Notes: a model not told the origin generated them from the letters alone. 64,000 nucleotides of DNA from Gliomastix tumulicola (GCA_001599755.1 BCHX01000001.1:744001-808000); one strand, 5' to 3'; positions 1 to 11,694 are shown, counted from the first letter of the stretch. Translations and numbers: made by a program.

Positions 1-201
1 AGGGTCTACTCCTCACTACTACTCGTATTCCCTTTTAATACTTACATCACCACCTCCCACTAATACCACCACCTACTTCTTCTCGACATCGACCTCGGTC
101 TACCCGCTTTACACCAAAACGCCATATATCATCCCAGTTACACAGAAAGTGTACCACACCAAAACCCCCCTATACTCTATCAGCACAACAGGACAGCCAC
201 G

Positions 202-1128
202 ATGCACGTCCTCGGCCACAGCTTCTCCCAGAAGCGCAAGAGCACCAAGCGTCCCCGGGACCTGCACATCCGCAAGATCTCCTTCTCGGGCTCCTCCCTC
301 TCCGACGGCTCGCTCTCCTCCTCGACATCGACAGTCTCCGCCTACACCGCACTGCCCACGCCGCCGCCGCCGCAGCTGCAGCAGCTGCAGCAGCAGCAGC
401 ACCACATGACCTCGCCGAGCCAGACGGCAGCACCTCTCCGGCTGCACGAGCGGCCCTTCAAGAGCAGCCGCAGCCCGTCGACGGGCCGCACGACGACGAC
501 CTTCTATGACGACACGGCCGTCAGCGACGAGGACGACGAGGACCTGCACTACTCCTACTATTATGATGGTAGCAGCGGCGGCAAGAATATGGACGACGCC
601 GGCAGCATCCTCGAGGTCGAGGGCACGCAGTTCCACATGGAGCTGCCGCCGCACGCGGAGCACATCGAGACGGACACGCCGCAGGCCGCCGACCAGTGCG
701 AGCCGGCCGACTACTTCTTCTTCCAGCACGTCGTCAGCAAGCGGCCGCCGATGCCGGGCTCGCGCTGGTCCGAGTCGACCATCCAGACGCTCAACGAGGA
801 GGACATGACGCCCAGCACGGCCCAGCCCACGCCCATCTGTGATGAGGGCGACTACGACCTGGAGGAGGACGACGAGGACGACGACGACGACAGCAGCATC
901 GACGAGCCGCTCGAGATGCAGGCCACTCAGGTGCGCATCGAGGCGCTGCCCAACTTCAGCCACAAGTACCAGCGGACCGTCTCGGCGCCCGAGGCTCGCC
1001 GGCCCCCGATGAGGACCATGGACAGCGTGGATGACTTCATCAAGAGGGGCGGGTGGAAGCGGAGGGGCATCGTCTTCGACCGGAGGGAGGTCGGCATGAG
1101 GGACTCGGACTGCTTCACTGTCATTTGA
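202..1128 (+). CDS. Acidic low-complexity hypothetical protein
   Basis: Intronless 308-residue reading frame, ATG to TGA, with an A at -3 of the start. I do not recognise a family. The N-terminus is basic (KRKSTKRPRD), followed by Ser-rich sequence, a Pro/Gln tract near residues 51-66, several acidic patches (one run of Asp/Glu near residues 222-232) and a short basic C-terminal segment (FIKRGGWKRRGIVF) that looks more ordered than the rest. There is no signal peptide and no TM helix. The composition suggests an intrinsically disordered, possibly nuclear protein. That is inference only. The antisense and other-frame ORFs over the same span have shadow composition. The C-terminal segment is the best part to use for finding homologues. 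Confidence 0.7.
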   Translation: MHVLGHSFSQKRKSTKRPRDLHIRKISFSGSSLSDGSLSSSTSTVSAYTALPTPPPPQLQQLQQQQHHMTSPSQTAAPLRLHERPFKSSRSPSTGRTTTTFYDDTAVSDEDDEDLHYSYYYDGSSGGKNMDDAGSILEVEGTQFHMELPPHAEHIETDTPQAADQCEPADYFFFQHVVSKRPPMPGSRWSESTIQTLNEEDMTPSTAQPTPICDEGDYDLEEDDEDDDDDSSIDEPLEMQATQVRIEALPNFSHKYQRTVSAPEARRPPMRTMDSVDDFIKRGGWKRRGIVFDRREVGMRDSDCFTVI

Positions 1129-4100
1129 AGCCCTTACCCTCACGACATCATCATCATCATCATCATCATCATCAACATACACGACAACGCATCACCCATA
1201 TCTTTCCTTACGCATACACACACACATTCTCTCTTCCTTCTTCTCATGTCTTTTCTTATTTCCTTAGCGATGGACTGTACAACACATTGGGATCACGACA
1301 CTCATGACTACGGGGTTTCAAAAATGGCTTTACTGGGAATGGGGGGGATTCACAACATCATTATACCACAACCACCTTGACGTGGGAGCATCTGCTTTTT
1401 CCTTCTTCATCTTTCTTCTCTCATCAGCTGGACCTGGAACATCATATTTTCCTAATTACGTCTTTATTCCTTGATACCAATATACCTTAGCTACCATAGC
1501 TCACTCTCAAATTCCATAACGTCTTCACACAAACCATCTCTATGATCTCATCCGATCTCATCTGAACTTCTCAAACAAACGCCCCCGAAACGTGAAACGG
1601 AACCCATGGGCCAAGAAAAGACTGCCAAAACCGGTTTGACAACGGCCTCGGGGCCAAGACCCGTGTCCGGTCGTATCGTAGCTCCGCCCACCGAGCGCCC
1701 ATATACGAACTCCGATAGGTAGCAAAGGAAATAAAAGAGAGCCAAAAAAAAAAAAAAAGAGAAGCGTCATCGTTCCCACCGAGATTGAGGCGCGGCATGT
1801 TCGGCACCCGCTAGCAAGATTCCCCTCCGCCAAGGCGATCCGTCTCGAGTTCTTTGTATGAGTGTGTGTCCTTTGCAGCTGAGAATCGAACCATTTCGGA
1901 GTTTACGAGGCGGGACCCTAAGATCTAACAAAGAAGGCAATCAGAGGGAAAAAAAAAAAAAACCTTTCATCTGGTCGGGCTGAGCAATGTCCGACAGCGA
2001 CGCGAGGAAAAACGATGATCATCGCCCATTTCGATGCGATGACGGAGGTAAGGCAAAGCCCGCCCGCCAAGTTTTGTCAGGCCTTGATTACAGAGCGAGA
2101 TCTCGTGAAATTGCGTGCATCCTGGATCTGCTCTGCTTTGCTCAGCCCGACAACGGGTACCTGGTCCCTTGCATACGAATCTCGACCCCCCCAGCCTAGC
2201 CCAGCGTTGCTCTCGTCATCTGGGAAATTTGCCAAAAAATTTGGGGAAAACGATCCAAGGCCACGTCTTCTCCTCAGCCTTTTCCCTCGCAAGGGTCCTG
2301 GTTGGCAGTCTGTCGGGGAATTCCTGACCTTCACACGCCCCCTTCCCACTTTCTTTCTCCGCTTGTTTGGCCCTGGTCAGTTGCGAACAAAGTCCACGTG
2401 GTTTGCGCGCAAGTTGCAGTTGCCAGGGGGGGAGGCAAAAGTCCGAAAGCGAGATGCCTGCTCCGTCCGTCCCTACATTTTCCATCTCCGGAGTTTGTTG
2501 GCTCATCGTTTTCGGCCTGCTGACCTGACGATGTTGTCTCAATAAGCAGGATGTGAAACTCATCTCCCATTCCAGCCAGCGTCAGGTCACATTCACGAGT
2601 TCACGTGAGGCCGTGAAAAGAGATTTTTGCACATTTCAGACGCGTTTTTTGTCTCTGACTAATTAAACTCGGCCGCCCTGCCCAAGGGAGAGCCTGAGAG
2701 GATGGCCGCGTCGGCGATCAGTTCATGCTGGGCCGCAAAAGGAGTCCCCCCCCCAAGACAAGGCATCCATTCGAGTCGTGACGCTTTTCACGATGGAGCT
2801 CAGAGCCCAGCACAACGAGTCATCTCGTGTCCGAATGCTGAGCCTTGGCCCTAATCTTAGGGCCCGTCCCATCGACAACCGTATTCGACGTACTCGTAAT
2901 AACGTTGTCTCCGTAATCGTGTTCAAAATACCGAGCTGGTCCCCTTGGGCTCTGATTCCCTTGTGGTGGAGTGAACAGCGCGTAAAGAGTTCTTGGCTTC
3001 GCTGGAGCCCTCAATCTCCCGGCCTTGGTCTGCTGCACGCGTGATCTCGCTCGCCCGTTTTCTTTCACCCCGTACCTGCGTCATGCCGAGAATCATCGGT
3101 CAGGTACGAGGGAGGGAGAGGCAAAAAGCTGCGAGCCGCACACCCCTCCCTCCCTCCCCCGGCCCTCGGTAAAGACGATGGACCATTGTGTTGGGAAGAG
3201 ACTAAGCTCGCTAGCCAGGGGCACTAACAGCCTTCGCTTCGCTGAAGTTCTTCTGACCGCTGTTTTTGCTTGGGGTGCCTTCGCCCTTCACCCCCTCCTC
3301 TCTTTCTCACGAGCCGCGGATCGCGAAGCATGGGGATTGATGATTTGGCATTGAGATGCCGTTATCACCCTACTTTCCCCTCTCACACTCTCTGAATCCC
3401 GGCCTTAGGGCGCAGCGGGTTTTGGTCACTTGACCGCATCCTGGTGTGTGATAAGACCAGCCCTGCCTGCATTAGACTCATGTCGGTGGCCGCATTCGTT
3501 CGAGTCTGGATTCACCGGCGCATTCCCCCCCTCGCTTAATGGCTTGGGACCAGACGGACGGGACGCCTTTGGTGTCCGTGAGGGAAGGGCCGCCCGTTTT
3601 CGTTGATGCACATGGGAAAACGCGGCTGTGGCTTGGAAGCGAGGTTGGGAAGGAATGGAGGCTAATAGCCTGGTCGCCCATCTGACCTCGCTGCAAGGGT
3701 CTCGAGAGATTGGACGACAGGGCTGATGCCGTGTCCGAAAGGCTCTCGAGTTGTTCCGACGTGCTTTTGTCAGCGAACAATGGCAGGACAACACTCATTG
3801 ATCGCGGCATGTTCGGCGCTGCTGTCGTAAGCACGTCCGGACAAAAGCACGGCCATTGTGTGCGAGCTCCCCCCCCCCCTCCCTCCCCTGGCGAACAGGC
3901 TGGACGGGTGAACAAACGCCTAGCCCTGCTTATGTCATTGTGTCTGTCCGGTCCCTTGTGAGTTGCATCCAACAGTGCTATGCTATGCGGGGAGGACGAT
4001 CTCGTCAGACGCAGAACATGAGTGAATTGAAGGAACAGGTCAGTCGTTGGAAGAGGGTGGAAGCTGGTTTGCTGGGCAAACGCTGTGTTCTGCGACGAAC

Positions 4101-4320
4101 AAGCTCTTCTGAGCCTCCCCTTTCACACCGCGTCTGGATGGTGCAAACACTTGTACATATATACCATCAGCAAGGCCAGGCGTTCTGCTTTCTCTCCCTA
4201 ACCACGTAAGCCCCTACTACGACTAACACATGCCGCCATCGCAAAAGGCATCGTGACGAGGCCAGCAGCTGTCATCGACTTTCGAACAACAAGATCACAA
4301 AGACTCAATAACACCTAACC
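1129..4320. other. Gene-poor intergenic region, 3.2 kb
   Basis: No convincing coding sequence. Short ORFs lie on both strands, but none shows domain-like protein sequence or plausible splicing. It holds a CAT trinucleotide run near 1147-1173, several A or C homopolymers (for example 1744-1758 and 3870-3880) and C-rich pyrimidine tracts. The right part must contain the promoter and leader of the 2EXR gene at 4321. A non-coding RNA is possible but nothing in the sequence shows one. Confidence 0.5.
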
Positions 4321-5694
4321 ATGACTGCACAAACCACCCCGACTGGATCCGAGCCCTCGGTCCAGGGACATTGTCACCACGGTCCGTTCGGCGACTGGCT
4401 GGAGCGGAAGCGCGCGCAGCCATCGGCGCGGTCCAAGGTGGACATCTTCAGGGAGCTCGTCTACGACTCCAACCTGCCGGTCAGCCGGAAGAACAAGCTC
4501 GTCGCCAGGTACGAGACGCGCGAGCACGAGGCGGCACCCCACAAGCAGCAGCAGCAGCAGCAGCAGCAAACACCGGGTGAGTTCCGTTTGTTCACCCAGT
4601 TGCCTCCCGAGATTCGCACCATGATCTGGGAGCACTTGCAGGACGCCGCGGAGCCACGCGTCCTGAGCATCAGGGACATGTCTCGCGGGGTTGGTGCCTC
4701 GGTAAAAACCTCCGAGACTGCTCTTCCTCCTCCTCCTCCTCCTCCGCCCCGCGTCAGGATGCCCGTCGTGGCGAGCGTCTGCCGGGAGGCGTACTCGTTC
4801 GTCAACGCGCGCGGACGCCGTGATCTCCGGACGGGCCTCCGGGCGATCCACAGCGGCGGCGGTGGTCACTCCTCTCGTGGCCCTGCTGCCGCCGACTCTG
4901 TGCGCAAGTGCGCTGCCGGCCAGGGCCACGACTGCGGCTTCCTGATGCCCAGTGACGTGGTGCATTACGACGAGACGCCCATCGGCTTCGCGGAGACGTC
5001 CGACGTGCACCACCCGTGCGGCATCCCGCGCGCGCTGCAGAGCCGCACCGTCTCCGTGCTCTTCGCCGACGGCGTGCTGCAAGAGCTGCTGGACTCCATC
5101 CTGCGACTCGACCTAGATCTCCTGGACGACATTGTGCGAGGTAAGGACTACTGGAAGATCTGGTCTTTCCTCCAGGACTGGGCCTTTCTCAAGGCCAACC
5201 CCCAGCTGCAGACCCTCTACGTGGGCTGGAAGCGCTCGCACGTCGTCTACGAGCGCTGCACCTCGCTCGAGGAGTTTGAGGCTGCCGCCGACTTTGCCCT
5301 CGGCCGCGGCAGTGACAACAACGGAGACGGAGACGAGCTGACGGCCCTGGCCGACCTGTACGACGACGACCGGCTGGCCGATCTGTCGTCGCTCGAGGTG
5401 CCGCTCGCGCAGTTTGAGACTGACGATCCCGCGCGTCAGGCCCTCGGCGGCTGCATCCCGTGCATGCGCGAGGAGTGGGAGACGCTCCTGCGGCCGGGCA
5501 TGGAGATGCTGTGGGTGATGCTGCACATCCGCGAGCTCTCGCAGTCTCAGATGGATGAGATACTGATGCCCGGGGAGGGGCAGGGGCTGGACAAGAGCAA
5601 CGACTGGGTGAAGGAGAAGCTGCAAACGATGCCCGACATCCGTCCGTTCGTCAAGCTGTCGCTCTGCTCGTCTAGAGTCATAGAGGAGTGGTAG
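4321..5694 (+). CDS. 2EXR-domain (F-box-like) protein
   Basis: Intronless 457-residue protein. After a poly-Gln tract (residues 76-83) comes the typical opening of the fungal 2EXR domain, FRLFTQLPPEIRTMIWEHL, at residues 88-106, followed by PRVLSI and later VASVCREAYSFV. This is the pattern Phe-x-x-Leu-Pro-x-Glu-Ile-Arg-x-x-Ile-Trp seen in hundreds of lineage-expanded Pezizomycotina proteins. A poly-Pro run (near residues 136-143) sits inside the domain, in the loop between these two blocks. The remainder is helical and acidic with no further family I know. The molecular function of 2EXR proteins is not established; resemblance to F-boxes suggests protein binding. The start is the first ATG of the frame, after a purine-rich leader. 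Confidence 0.85.
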   Translation: MTAQTTPTGSEPSVQGHCHHGPFGDWLERKRAQPSARSKVDIFRELVYDSNLPVSRKNKLVARYETREHEAAPHKQQQQQQQQTPGEFRLFTQLPPEIRTMIWEHLQDAAEPRVLSIRDMSRGVGASVKTSETALPPPPPPPPRVRMPVVASVCREAYSFVNARGRRDLRTGLRAIHSGGGGHSSRGPAAADSVRKCAAGQGHDCGFLMPSDVVHYDETPIGFAETSDVHHPCGIPRALQSRTVSVLFADGVLQELLDSILRLDLDLLDDIVRGKDYWKIWSFLQDWAFLKANPQLQTLYVGWKRSHVVYERCTSLEEFEAAADFALGRGSDNNGDGDELTALADLYDDDRLADLSSLEVPLAQFETDDPARQALGGCIPCMREEWETLLRPGMEMLWVMLHIRELSQSQMDEILMPGEGQGLDKSNDWVKEKLQTMPDIRPFVKLSLCSSRVIEEW

Positions 5695-7758
5695 GATGGC
5701 TACAAGCTTACTGTCTGTCCATCATCACTGAATACTGAACGTTCTGAATAACATCAAGAAGCAGAGCAATGCGTGAAGTCACGGGTTGATCTGGTCTTGC
5801 TCCGTGAGCGTATCGCGATACGTTAGATAATTGTAAAATATGCTCAAACATCAATGTATTTTATTGCTTCACCTTTGACCTTGTCTTTGAGGATTTGTGT
5901 GTATGTGAATGAACTTGCTGATCCTCAACTGGAGTGTCATGCCATTCTCACGCTGCTGTAAGATGGTGCTTGACCTTGCTAGTGTGAGTGTCCGCCATGC
6001 GTACACTATCAAAGCAGTCACTCACTCCATCTGCACCCGATGATGTTCTGAGCACGCACTGGATGAAATCCACGGCAGTTGCATCTTCCCACTTCCTCTC
6101 TATTGACAAGGGCATGCAAGCGAGGATGTCACCATGTGGGCGACCCGAAAGGCTTCGGGACCTGCAGTAGGGCCATGCTAGTCTTCTCCTCACCGCGTCC
6201 GACGGCCCTGGGGCCCAAGTCTAGACCAGAATAACCCCTGGACGACAGCCGGCAGGAAATTGCCCGTACCTGAACATCTCCGTGCCTGAGTCTAACCGAC
6301 AACAATAGCATCCAAGCCTGGTAGGGCTGGATTCAGAGAAACTAGAGCCTGGAAAATGACAGTCAAGACCGAGGCGTGTGCATAAGTTAGCTGCGTCCGT
6401 GCTCAGGGCACAAACTCCAGACTTTTTTCCTCGGCCAGAGCGAAGTGGCTTGCATCCAGACTATCGATTATTGAAGTGCTGAATGCCCCAAGAAACGGAC
6501 AACACACACGCCCCTCCCCTCCTCCCTGCATAGTGCATATGCAGCGCATTCTCAAAAAGCACAGGGTTCGTCCAGAGACCAGCTGAACCCGACGTGTTGG
6601 GTCCCCCTTCCCCCTCCCCCCTCCTCTGATCACCTCCGGGGTCCCTTCCACGTGTCGCTGGTGGTCGGTGCTCAAGAACCTCCTCCACCCCTGATAACGG
6701 GTGCACCGCGCTCTAGTGGACAGTGGCTTGCCGTGTGTGGCGGTCAAATATTGACAGCGCGTGCGTGGTGGACAATGCAAGGGACGGGCTGTTCCGGGGA
6801 TGGCCGAAGGTGAATGGCTGAGAGTCTAGATGAGGGCGTGCGAGACCTGCAGTTTGGGATGCCGTGATGCCCGCCCCCTTGCAGGAGGCTTGAGTTCGGA
6901 GCGTGGACGTGAGATGGTGTCCCGGGTATGAGATTTTGCCTCGTGGCCGAGATTCAGTGTCGTGTCGGGATGGAGGCACGGTGAGACGCGGTGGCTTTCA
7001 ATGTCTCTGGATGTGATGTGGCCATGCAGTGGCATCAATAGCTGCATCCTGCTGGTGTCGGGCTGAACCACCACGAGGTTCTCGACCGCATGGCTGTCGC
7101 TGACCGTCAGCAAGGTGTCTCATATGTCTTGCTCGTCCGACAAGAAAGGCCTGGGCTTATGCCGTGATTCAGTATGAGACCGCCTGAGGACCTCGAGACA
7201 GGCTATCGCATGGTTATTGAAAGCCTCCAGCAGCTTGGTTAGAGCTGAGATACCGTGTCTCGTACCCAGGAGCTGGGCCCTCAGTGGCTGAGATGGATGC
7301 TACGGGCGAGTGCCCGAAGACCATCGGACTGTCCAAGGAGGCTGTTTGTCTGGGCCACTGAGATTGTGCATGCTTCCAGAGGACCGGAAGGGCGTCTTGG
7401 AGCAGCTGGCTTTCCTCGCCATGCCCAGTCGATTCGTACTCTCGCTGTCTGGGCACATTGGGATGATGTTCGGAGAGGTGCTCCCATAGGAGCTTGCTGC
7501 ACTGGAGGTGAAGTTGGTTTGTACCGTAGAGCCTTGAGGATAGGGAACTGGAAATCGTTGATCCTCGGATAGTCGCTGATCTTGGTGGCCCGGTAGTCGT
7601 GACGAATATATTCTTGCTTATATATCATGGTTCCTATATGATTGTTCCCAAACGCCAACATAGCACATCCAAAACCCATATCATACCATGGCAGCCGCTA
7701 TCCAAGCAATACCCAATAATACACCCAATGTTCCCTGCCGTCTCCTTCACGAGAGCGC
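5695..7758. other. Intergenic region with a possible gene relic
   Basis: No intact gene. The stretch just after 5695 is the 3' side of the 2EXR gene, AT-richer around 5820-5880. On the minus strand between about 7570 and 6826 there are consecutive open segments in changing frames, one reading ALTKLLEAFNNHAIACLEVL and another, after a TGA, reading TLLTVSDSHAVENLVVVQPD. These look like protein sequence, so a decayed gene is possible (reported separately). Confidence 0.4.
6826..7570 (-). pseudogene. Possible decayed gene of unknown family
   Basis: Read on the minus strand, one frame gives about 45 residues of helix-like sequence around 7240-7115 (KLLEAFNNHAIACLEVL), then a TGA near 7114, then 95 more open residues ending at 6826. 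Upstream, a Ser/Pro-rich open segment stops near 7300. No ATG-initiated frame covers the whole and I see no clear introns that would join the parts. I do not recognise the family. It may be chance open reading in GC-rich DNA. Confidence 0.2.
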
Positions 7759-8386
7759 TCACCACAGTCGCCGCTGATAGTAGACGCGCTCCTCAGACTG
7801 CGACAGCCTCTGGATCTCCTCCTTGATCAGCCTCCTCCTCTCCGCCCTGCTGACGGGCACCTTGCTCTTGACCATCGGATCCGGATGCTCGACCGCCCAC
7901 GACTTCTGCTCCATCTGCGCCTTAAGCTGCTCGACCATCGCCACCTTCTCGCTCGGCGCCGCTGCCGCCGCCGCCCTCCTCGCCTCGTCCTCCTGCCTCT
8001 CGTGCTCCGACACGCTGTGCGACACCTCGATCACCATCTCCCGCTGCTCCCTCGCCGCGGGACTATCCCCCTGCACGACGGTGCCATCGGCGAGGACATC
8101 GGGCTTGGGCTTGAAGTGGTCGGGGAGGTACATCTGCGGCTTCGGGCGCGGCTGGCGCGGGCGGATGGCGGTTCGGAGGTCGCGCAGGGTGCGTTGCTGT
8201 AGCACGTATCCGCTGAGGAAGAGGGCGAATGTGCAGGAGATGACTGTGGAAATCGGAGCGTTAGAGCTTAGGCTTGTGCGACACGGGTGAGGTTTGGAAT
8301 GCGGGAAGAAGGGAAGAGAGGGTCTTACTGATGAGGGCGGAGAGGAGGATGGAGACTTGGGACGAGGTGAGGAGGATGCGTCGCAT
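7759..8386 (-). CDS. Small single-pass membrane protein, conserved-type hypothetical
   Basis: Two exons, complement of 8329-8386 and 7759-8243, giving 180 residues. The intron begins GTAAGA and ends CCACAG, phase 1. The join creates one hydrophobic segment, residues 7-33 (SSQVSILLSALI then IISCTFALFLSGYVLQ), split by the intron, so the splice is supported by the protein itself. After it come a basic Pro-rich stretch, an Ala-rich helical part and a charged C-terminus ending RVYYQRRLW. The N-terminal helix with flanking Arg could be a mitochondrial or ER anchor. I do not know the family. It is divergent from PRP38 (378 bp between start codons), so the two may share a bidirectional promoter. A (TA)n run sits in the 5' flank at 8414-8434. 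Confidence 0.65.
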
Positions 8387-8765
8387 GGTGGCTGGCGTTG
8401 AAGCAATTTCTGGTATATATATATATATATATATGTAGTATTCTGTCGCGATAGATGGAAATTAGATGGCTGGATTATGTCGTCGGACGAGAAGCACGGT
8501 ATGGGAGTTGCAATTGGTTTTGTAGATGGTGCATGAATCAAAGAATCAAGGCTGCTGATGGAGGGTGGCACTGTTGACTTGGTTGGCACGGCAACAATCA
8601 GATAAGAAAAAAAGTTGACACTACCCTGCACGCCCATCGCGTCACCACCAAATTCAAGCCCACCTAGTACGCAAACCGCATTCCCAACTTCCTCCCGCCT
8701 CAATCGAAATCTCCCGAGCTCGACAAAGTCTTACCATCTCGAACTCCTCGAATATAGCTCCCAAG
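8387..8765. promoter_or_regulatory. Bidirectional intergenic promoter region
   Basis: 378 bp between the divergent start codons of the small membrane-protein gene and PRP38. It carries a TA dinucleotide run at 8414-8434, which could serve as TATA element or be a simple microsatellite. No specific operator is recognised. Confidence 0.4.
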
Positions 8766-9569
8766 ATGGGCTCCGACACCATCCGCGCCGACGCGCGCCA
8801 GTTCCTCGACGAACGCGGCACCAACGCCGAGCTCGCCCCCAACGGGCTCAACCCAGCCTCCATCATGGAAAAGGCCGTCAAGGACCGCATCGTCGACTCT
8901 TACTTCTACAAAGAGCAGTGCTTCGCCCTCAACGAGGCCGACATCGTCGACCGCGTCGTCGAGCACGTCACCTTCATCGGCGGCACCCACGGCGCGACCC
9001 AGAAGCCCAGCCCGTTCCTCTGCCTCGCCTTCAAGCTGCTCGAGCTCGCGCCCTCGGACGCCATCCTGCGCGAGTACCTGAGCCGCGGCGGCGAGCACTT
9101 CAAGTACCTGCGCGCGCTGGCGTGCTTCTACCTGAGGCTGACGCGGCAGGCGGCCGACGTGTATAAGGAGCTGGAGCCGTTCCTGGAGGATAGGCGGAAG
9201 TTGAGGAGAAAGGGTAGGGCGGGGACGAAGTTGACGTTTGTGGACGAGTTTGTGGACGAGCTGTTGACAAAGGATCGCGTGTGCGCGACGAGTCTGTGGA
9301 AGATGCCCAAGAGGGAGGTGTTGGAGGATCTGGAGGTGCTGGAGCCGAGGGTCAGTCCGCTGGGGGATATCGAGGATATACTGGAGGAGGAGGAGGAGGA
9401 GGAGGAGGAGGAGGGTGCTGGGGATCGGGCAGGCAGTGATGAGGAGGATGGGGAGATTAGTGCGAACGGGGTGAAGAGGGAACCCTCGGAGGGCTCTCGG
9501 GGTCGGGATAGCATGGACGTGGACGAGGACGACGGACCGAGGAGCTCGAGAAGGAGCCCGTCACCTTGA
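8766..9569 (+). CDS. prp38: Pre-mRNA-splicing factor 38 (Prp38)
   Basis: Intronless, 267 residues. Residues 1-180 form the PRP38 domain: GLNPASIMEKAVKDRIVDSY, then YKEQCFALNEADIVDRVVEH, FIGGTHGATQKPSPFLCLAF and a GGEHFKYLRALACFYLRLT block, all diagnostic of the family. Prp38 is a U4/U6.U5 tri-snRNP-associated protein needed for spliceosome activation, after assembly and before the first catalytic step, in the nucleus. The C-terminal third is a low-complexity tail with a poly-Glu run (encoded by GAG repeats near 9385-9412) and an SR-like end (SSRRSPSP), typical of fungal versions, which are a little longer than the 242-residue yeast protein. The start follows a 5' flank shared with the divergent gene to the left. 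Confidence 0.95.
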   Translation: MGSDTIRADARQFLDERGTNAELAPNGLNPASIMEKAVKDRIVDSYFYKEQCFALNEADIVDRVVEHVTFIGGTHGATQKPSPFLCLAFKLLELAPSDAILREYLSRGGEHFKYLRALACFYLRLTRQAADVYKELEPFLEDRRKLRRKGRAGTKLTFVDEFVDELLTKDRVCATSLWKMPKREVLEDLEVLEPRVSPLGDIEDILEEEEEEEEEEGAGDRAGSDEEDGEISANGVKREPSEGSRGRDSMDVDEDDGPRSSRRSPSP

Positions 9570-10052
9570 GGCTGCTTTCTACACGATCGACACGCCACAC
9601 AAAGCGACACCCGTCGACTGAACAATATCGCCCAGGTCCTGCGCTAGACACTGCTCCCACGCGCCCTCTCGAAGAGGGCTCGGAACATGCTGCCATTCGA
9701 CCCCAAGGATGGACGGCCGCTTCATTCATACTGGAGACGGAAGCGCAACCGGTGCACAGTGTCGGACGACCCTGAATACTCCAAGTATACGTGCACGCGG
9801 AGGGACCCGAGACCGGGACGCGACATACCCTGGCTCTGTCAGCGTCCGAGGATCACTACGTCCAGCCTTGAAGTCCCAGGGTCTGTGATCATTCATGTGG
9901 TCCTTAGCCTCACCTCCGATCAAGTGCACAAGCCTTGATCGCCAATAGATATAATTGATACCCATTATATACAAAGTCTTATTGTAGCATTCACACCTCG
10001 TACAATCCGTGATATGTTCATACAGTAAAAAGTACAAGCTCCCATCTCCTCC
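9570..10052. other. Convergent 3' intergenic region
   Basis: Lies between the 3' ends of PRP38 (plus) and gatA (minus). It holds 3' untranslated sequence only; small ORFs here lack protein-like composition. Confidence 0.5.
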
Positions 10053-11694
10053 TCACGGCGCAACCAGCTCCTCCAGCTTCTCTGCCATCCTGAGTAACCT
10101 CTCGTCATCCCAGAACTGCCCGATCAGCTGCAGCCCAGCCGGCAGCGTGCGCCCCGTGCGCGCCGGCACGCTCACGGCGGGAAGACCAGCTAGACTCGCT
10201 GGCACGGTGAACACGTCGTTCATATACATATCCACGACGTTGCTTTGTGCCTGTAGGTCCTCTATTTTGGGGGGAAACGTCGGCGCCGTGGGACACAGGA
10301 GGAAGTCAACCTGCGGAGGACCGCGCTTGTCGTCGAGTAGCGTCGAATCGGCCATGTCGCTGAGGTCGAACTGCTGCGCGCCAGGCGTATGTAGAGGGTT
10401 CTCGAGGCGGAACACGCGATCAAAGTCGCGCTGGACAAGACGTCGGACCTTCTGGGCCTGGATGAAGTAGTTGTCGATAGCCTCGGAGCTGAGGGTGTAG
10501 GTACCGAGGAGGATGCGTCGCCGGACCTCGTCGCCGAACCCTGAGCCACGGGTCTCTGAGTAGAGCGTCTCGCCGGCGGCGTCGCTTTCCTCCGACCGCA
10601 CCCCGTAGCGGACGCCGTCGTACTTGGCGAGGTTGGACGAAGCCTCGGCGGGCGCGAGGACGTAGTATGCGCTGAGTGCCTTTCTCGTTGCGGGGAGGGA
10701 GACAGGGACGATCCTGACGCCGTGCGACTCGAGGGCTTCCGCGGCGGATGTCCAAGAGGCGCGGATCTCCGGGTCGAGCTCGTCGATATTGTATTCGATC
10801 GGGATGCCGACCGTGATCTGTGATAACGGCGGTAGGGTAGGCGGACAGGCCTTTGAGCAGCGGGCTCGTGTCGAGGAAGCCAGGGATGTCGGATCTCTAG
10901 CATCGTGCTCCTTGTAAAGCCCCGTATCGAATATGATCTCGCGGATCGGCCGCACCTTCGTAGCCAGCAGACCAACCGTGTCCAGCGAATTCGCATACGG
11001 CACCACGCCAAACCGCGAAAGCATCCCGTAGCTCGGCTTGTACCCAACCGTCCCCGTATACGCAGCAGGCAGCCTCACCGACCCGCCCGTGTCCGTCCCC
11101 AGCGCCAGGTCAGCGTCGCCCAGCCTCACCGCCACGGCACTGCCCCCCGAACTCCCGCCCGCAGACAGCTCGCCCTCCTTGACGCCGTCGTCTTCTGCCA
11201 CAAGAGGGCTGCGCACGGGGCCCTGGGCGGAGTTGAGCGAGTGCGAGCCCATGCCGAACTCGTCCATGTTTGTCTTGCCGACGACGCGGGCGCCGTGGCG
11301 GCGGAGCTGCTGGACGATGGTTGCTTCGTAGGGGGAGACGTGGGAGGCGAGGATCTTGGAGGCGCATTGCGTGGGGAGGCCGGCGGTTGCGATGTTGTCC
11401 TTGACGGCGAGGCGGAAGGTGGCGGCGTCGTTTTCGGCCGAAGAGGAAGAGGAAGATGACGGAGGAGATTGCCCTGGGAGAACAAGGTCGGGTCAGCTGT
11501 GACATCAGGAGCAGGGCAAAGAGGAAGAGCAACATACCGTCTACGAAGTGGTTGTAGGAGATGCAACGGCAGCATCGCAAGCTCGACGCAGCAGCCATTG
11601 GCGGCCGCGCGAGCCTCCAGGTCCTGCTAGAGCATCTCGAGACTGATTTTGGCAGCGCCGCTGTGGCCTGGCGGCGAACAAGAGCCGCCGTCAT
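10053..11694 (-). CDS. her2: Mitochondrial glutamyl-tRNA(Gln) amidotransferase subunit A
   Basis: Two exons, complement of 11538-11694 and 10053-11473, 525 residues; intron GTATGT to TCCCAG, phase 1. The protein opens with an Arg/Ser/Ala-rich presequence (residues 1-50), as expected for import into mitochondria. It has the amidase signature with the Lys-Ser-Ser triad: Lys77 in AVKDNIATAG, the cis-Ser in GGSSGGSA (Ser160 by spacing) and Ser184 in GTDTGGSVRLPA. The Ser-Ser spacing of 24 equals that of bacterial GatA. As part of the GatFAB-type complex it releases ammonia from glutamine to amidate Glu-tRNA(Gln), the only route to mitochondrial Gln-tRNA in fungi. An alternative ATG lies at residue 33; the first ATG gives the better presequence. 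Confidence 0.9.

Noticed and set aside
2015..2545. 176-codon plus-strand ORF
   Set aside because: No domain-like sequence or codon pattern, overlapped by ORFs of equal quality in other frames; likely chance.
4315..5082. 255-codon minus-strand ORF
   Set aside because: Antisense shadow of the 2EXR gene; low-complexity His/Arg/Ala composition.
8414..8434. TA run as a promoter TATA box
   Set aside because: Equally explained as a dinucleotide microsatellite; kept only as part of the intergenic entry.
10800..10900. Suspected frame shift in gatA near DPTSLASSTRARC
   Set aside because: Total length and frame are consistent from exon 1 to the stop and the segment lies in a variable loop of the family.
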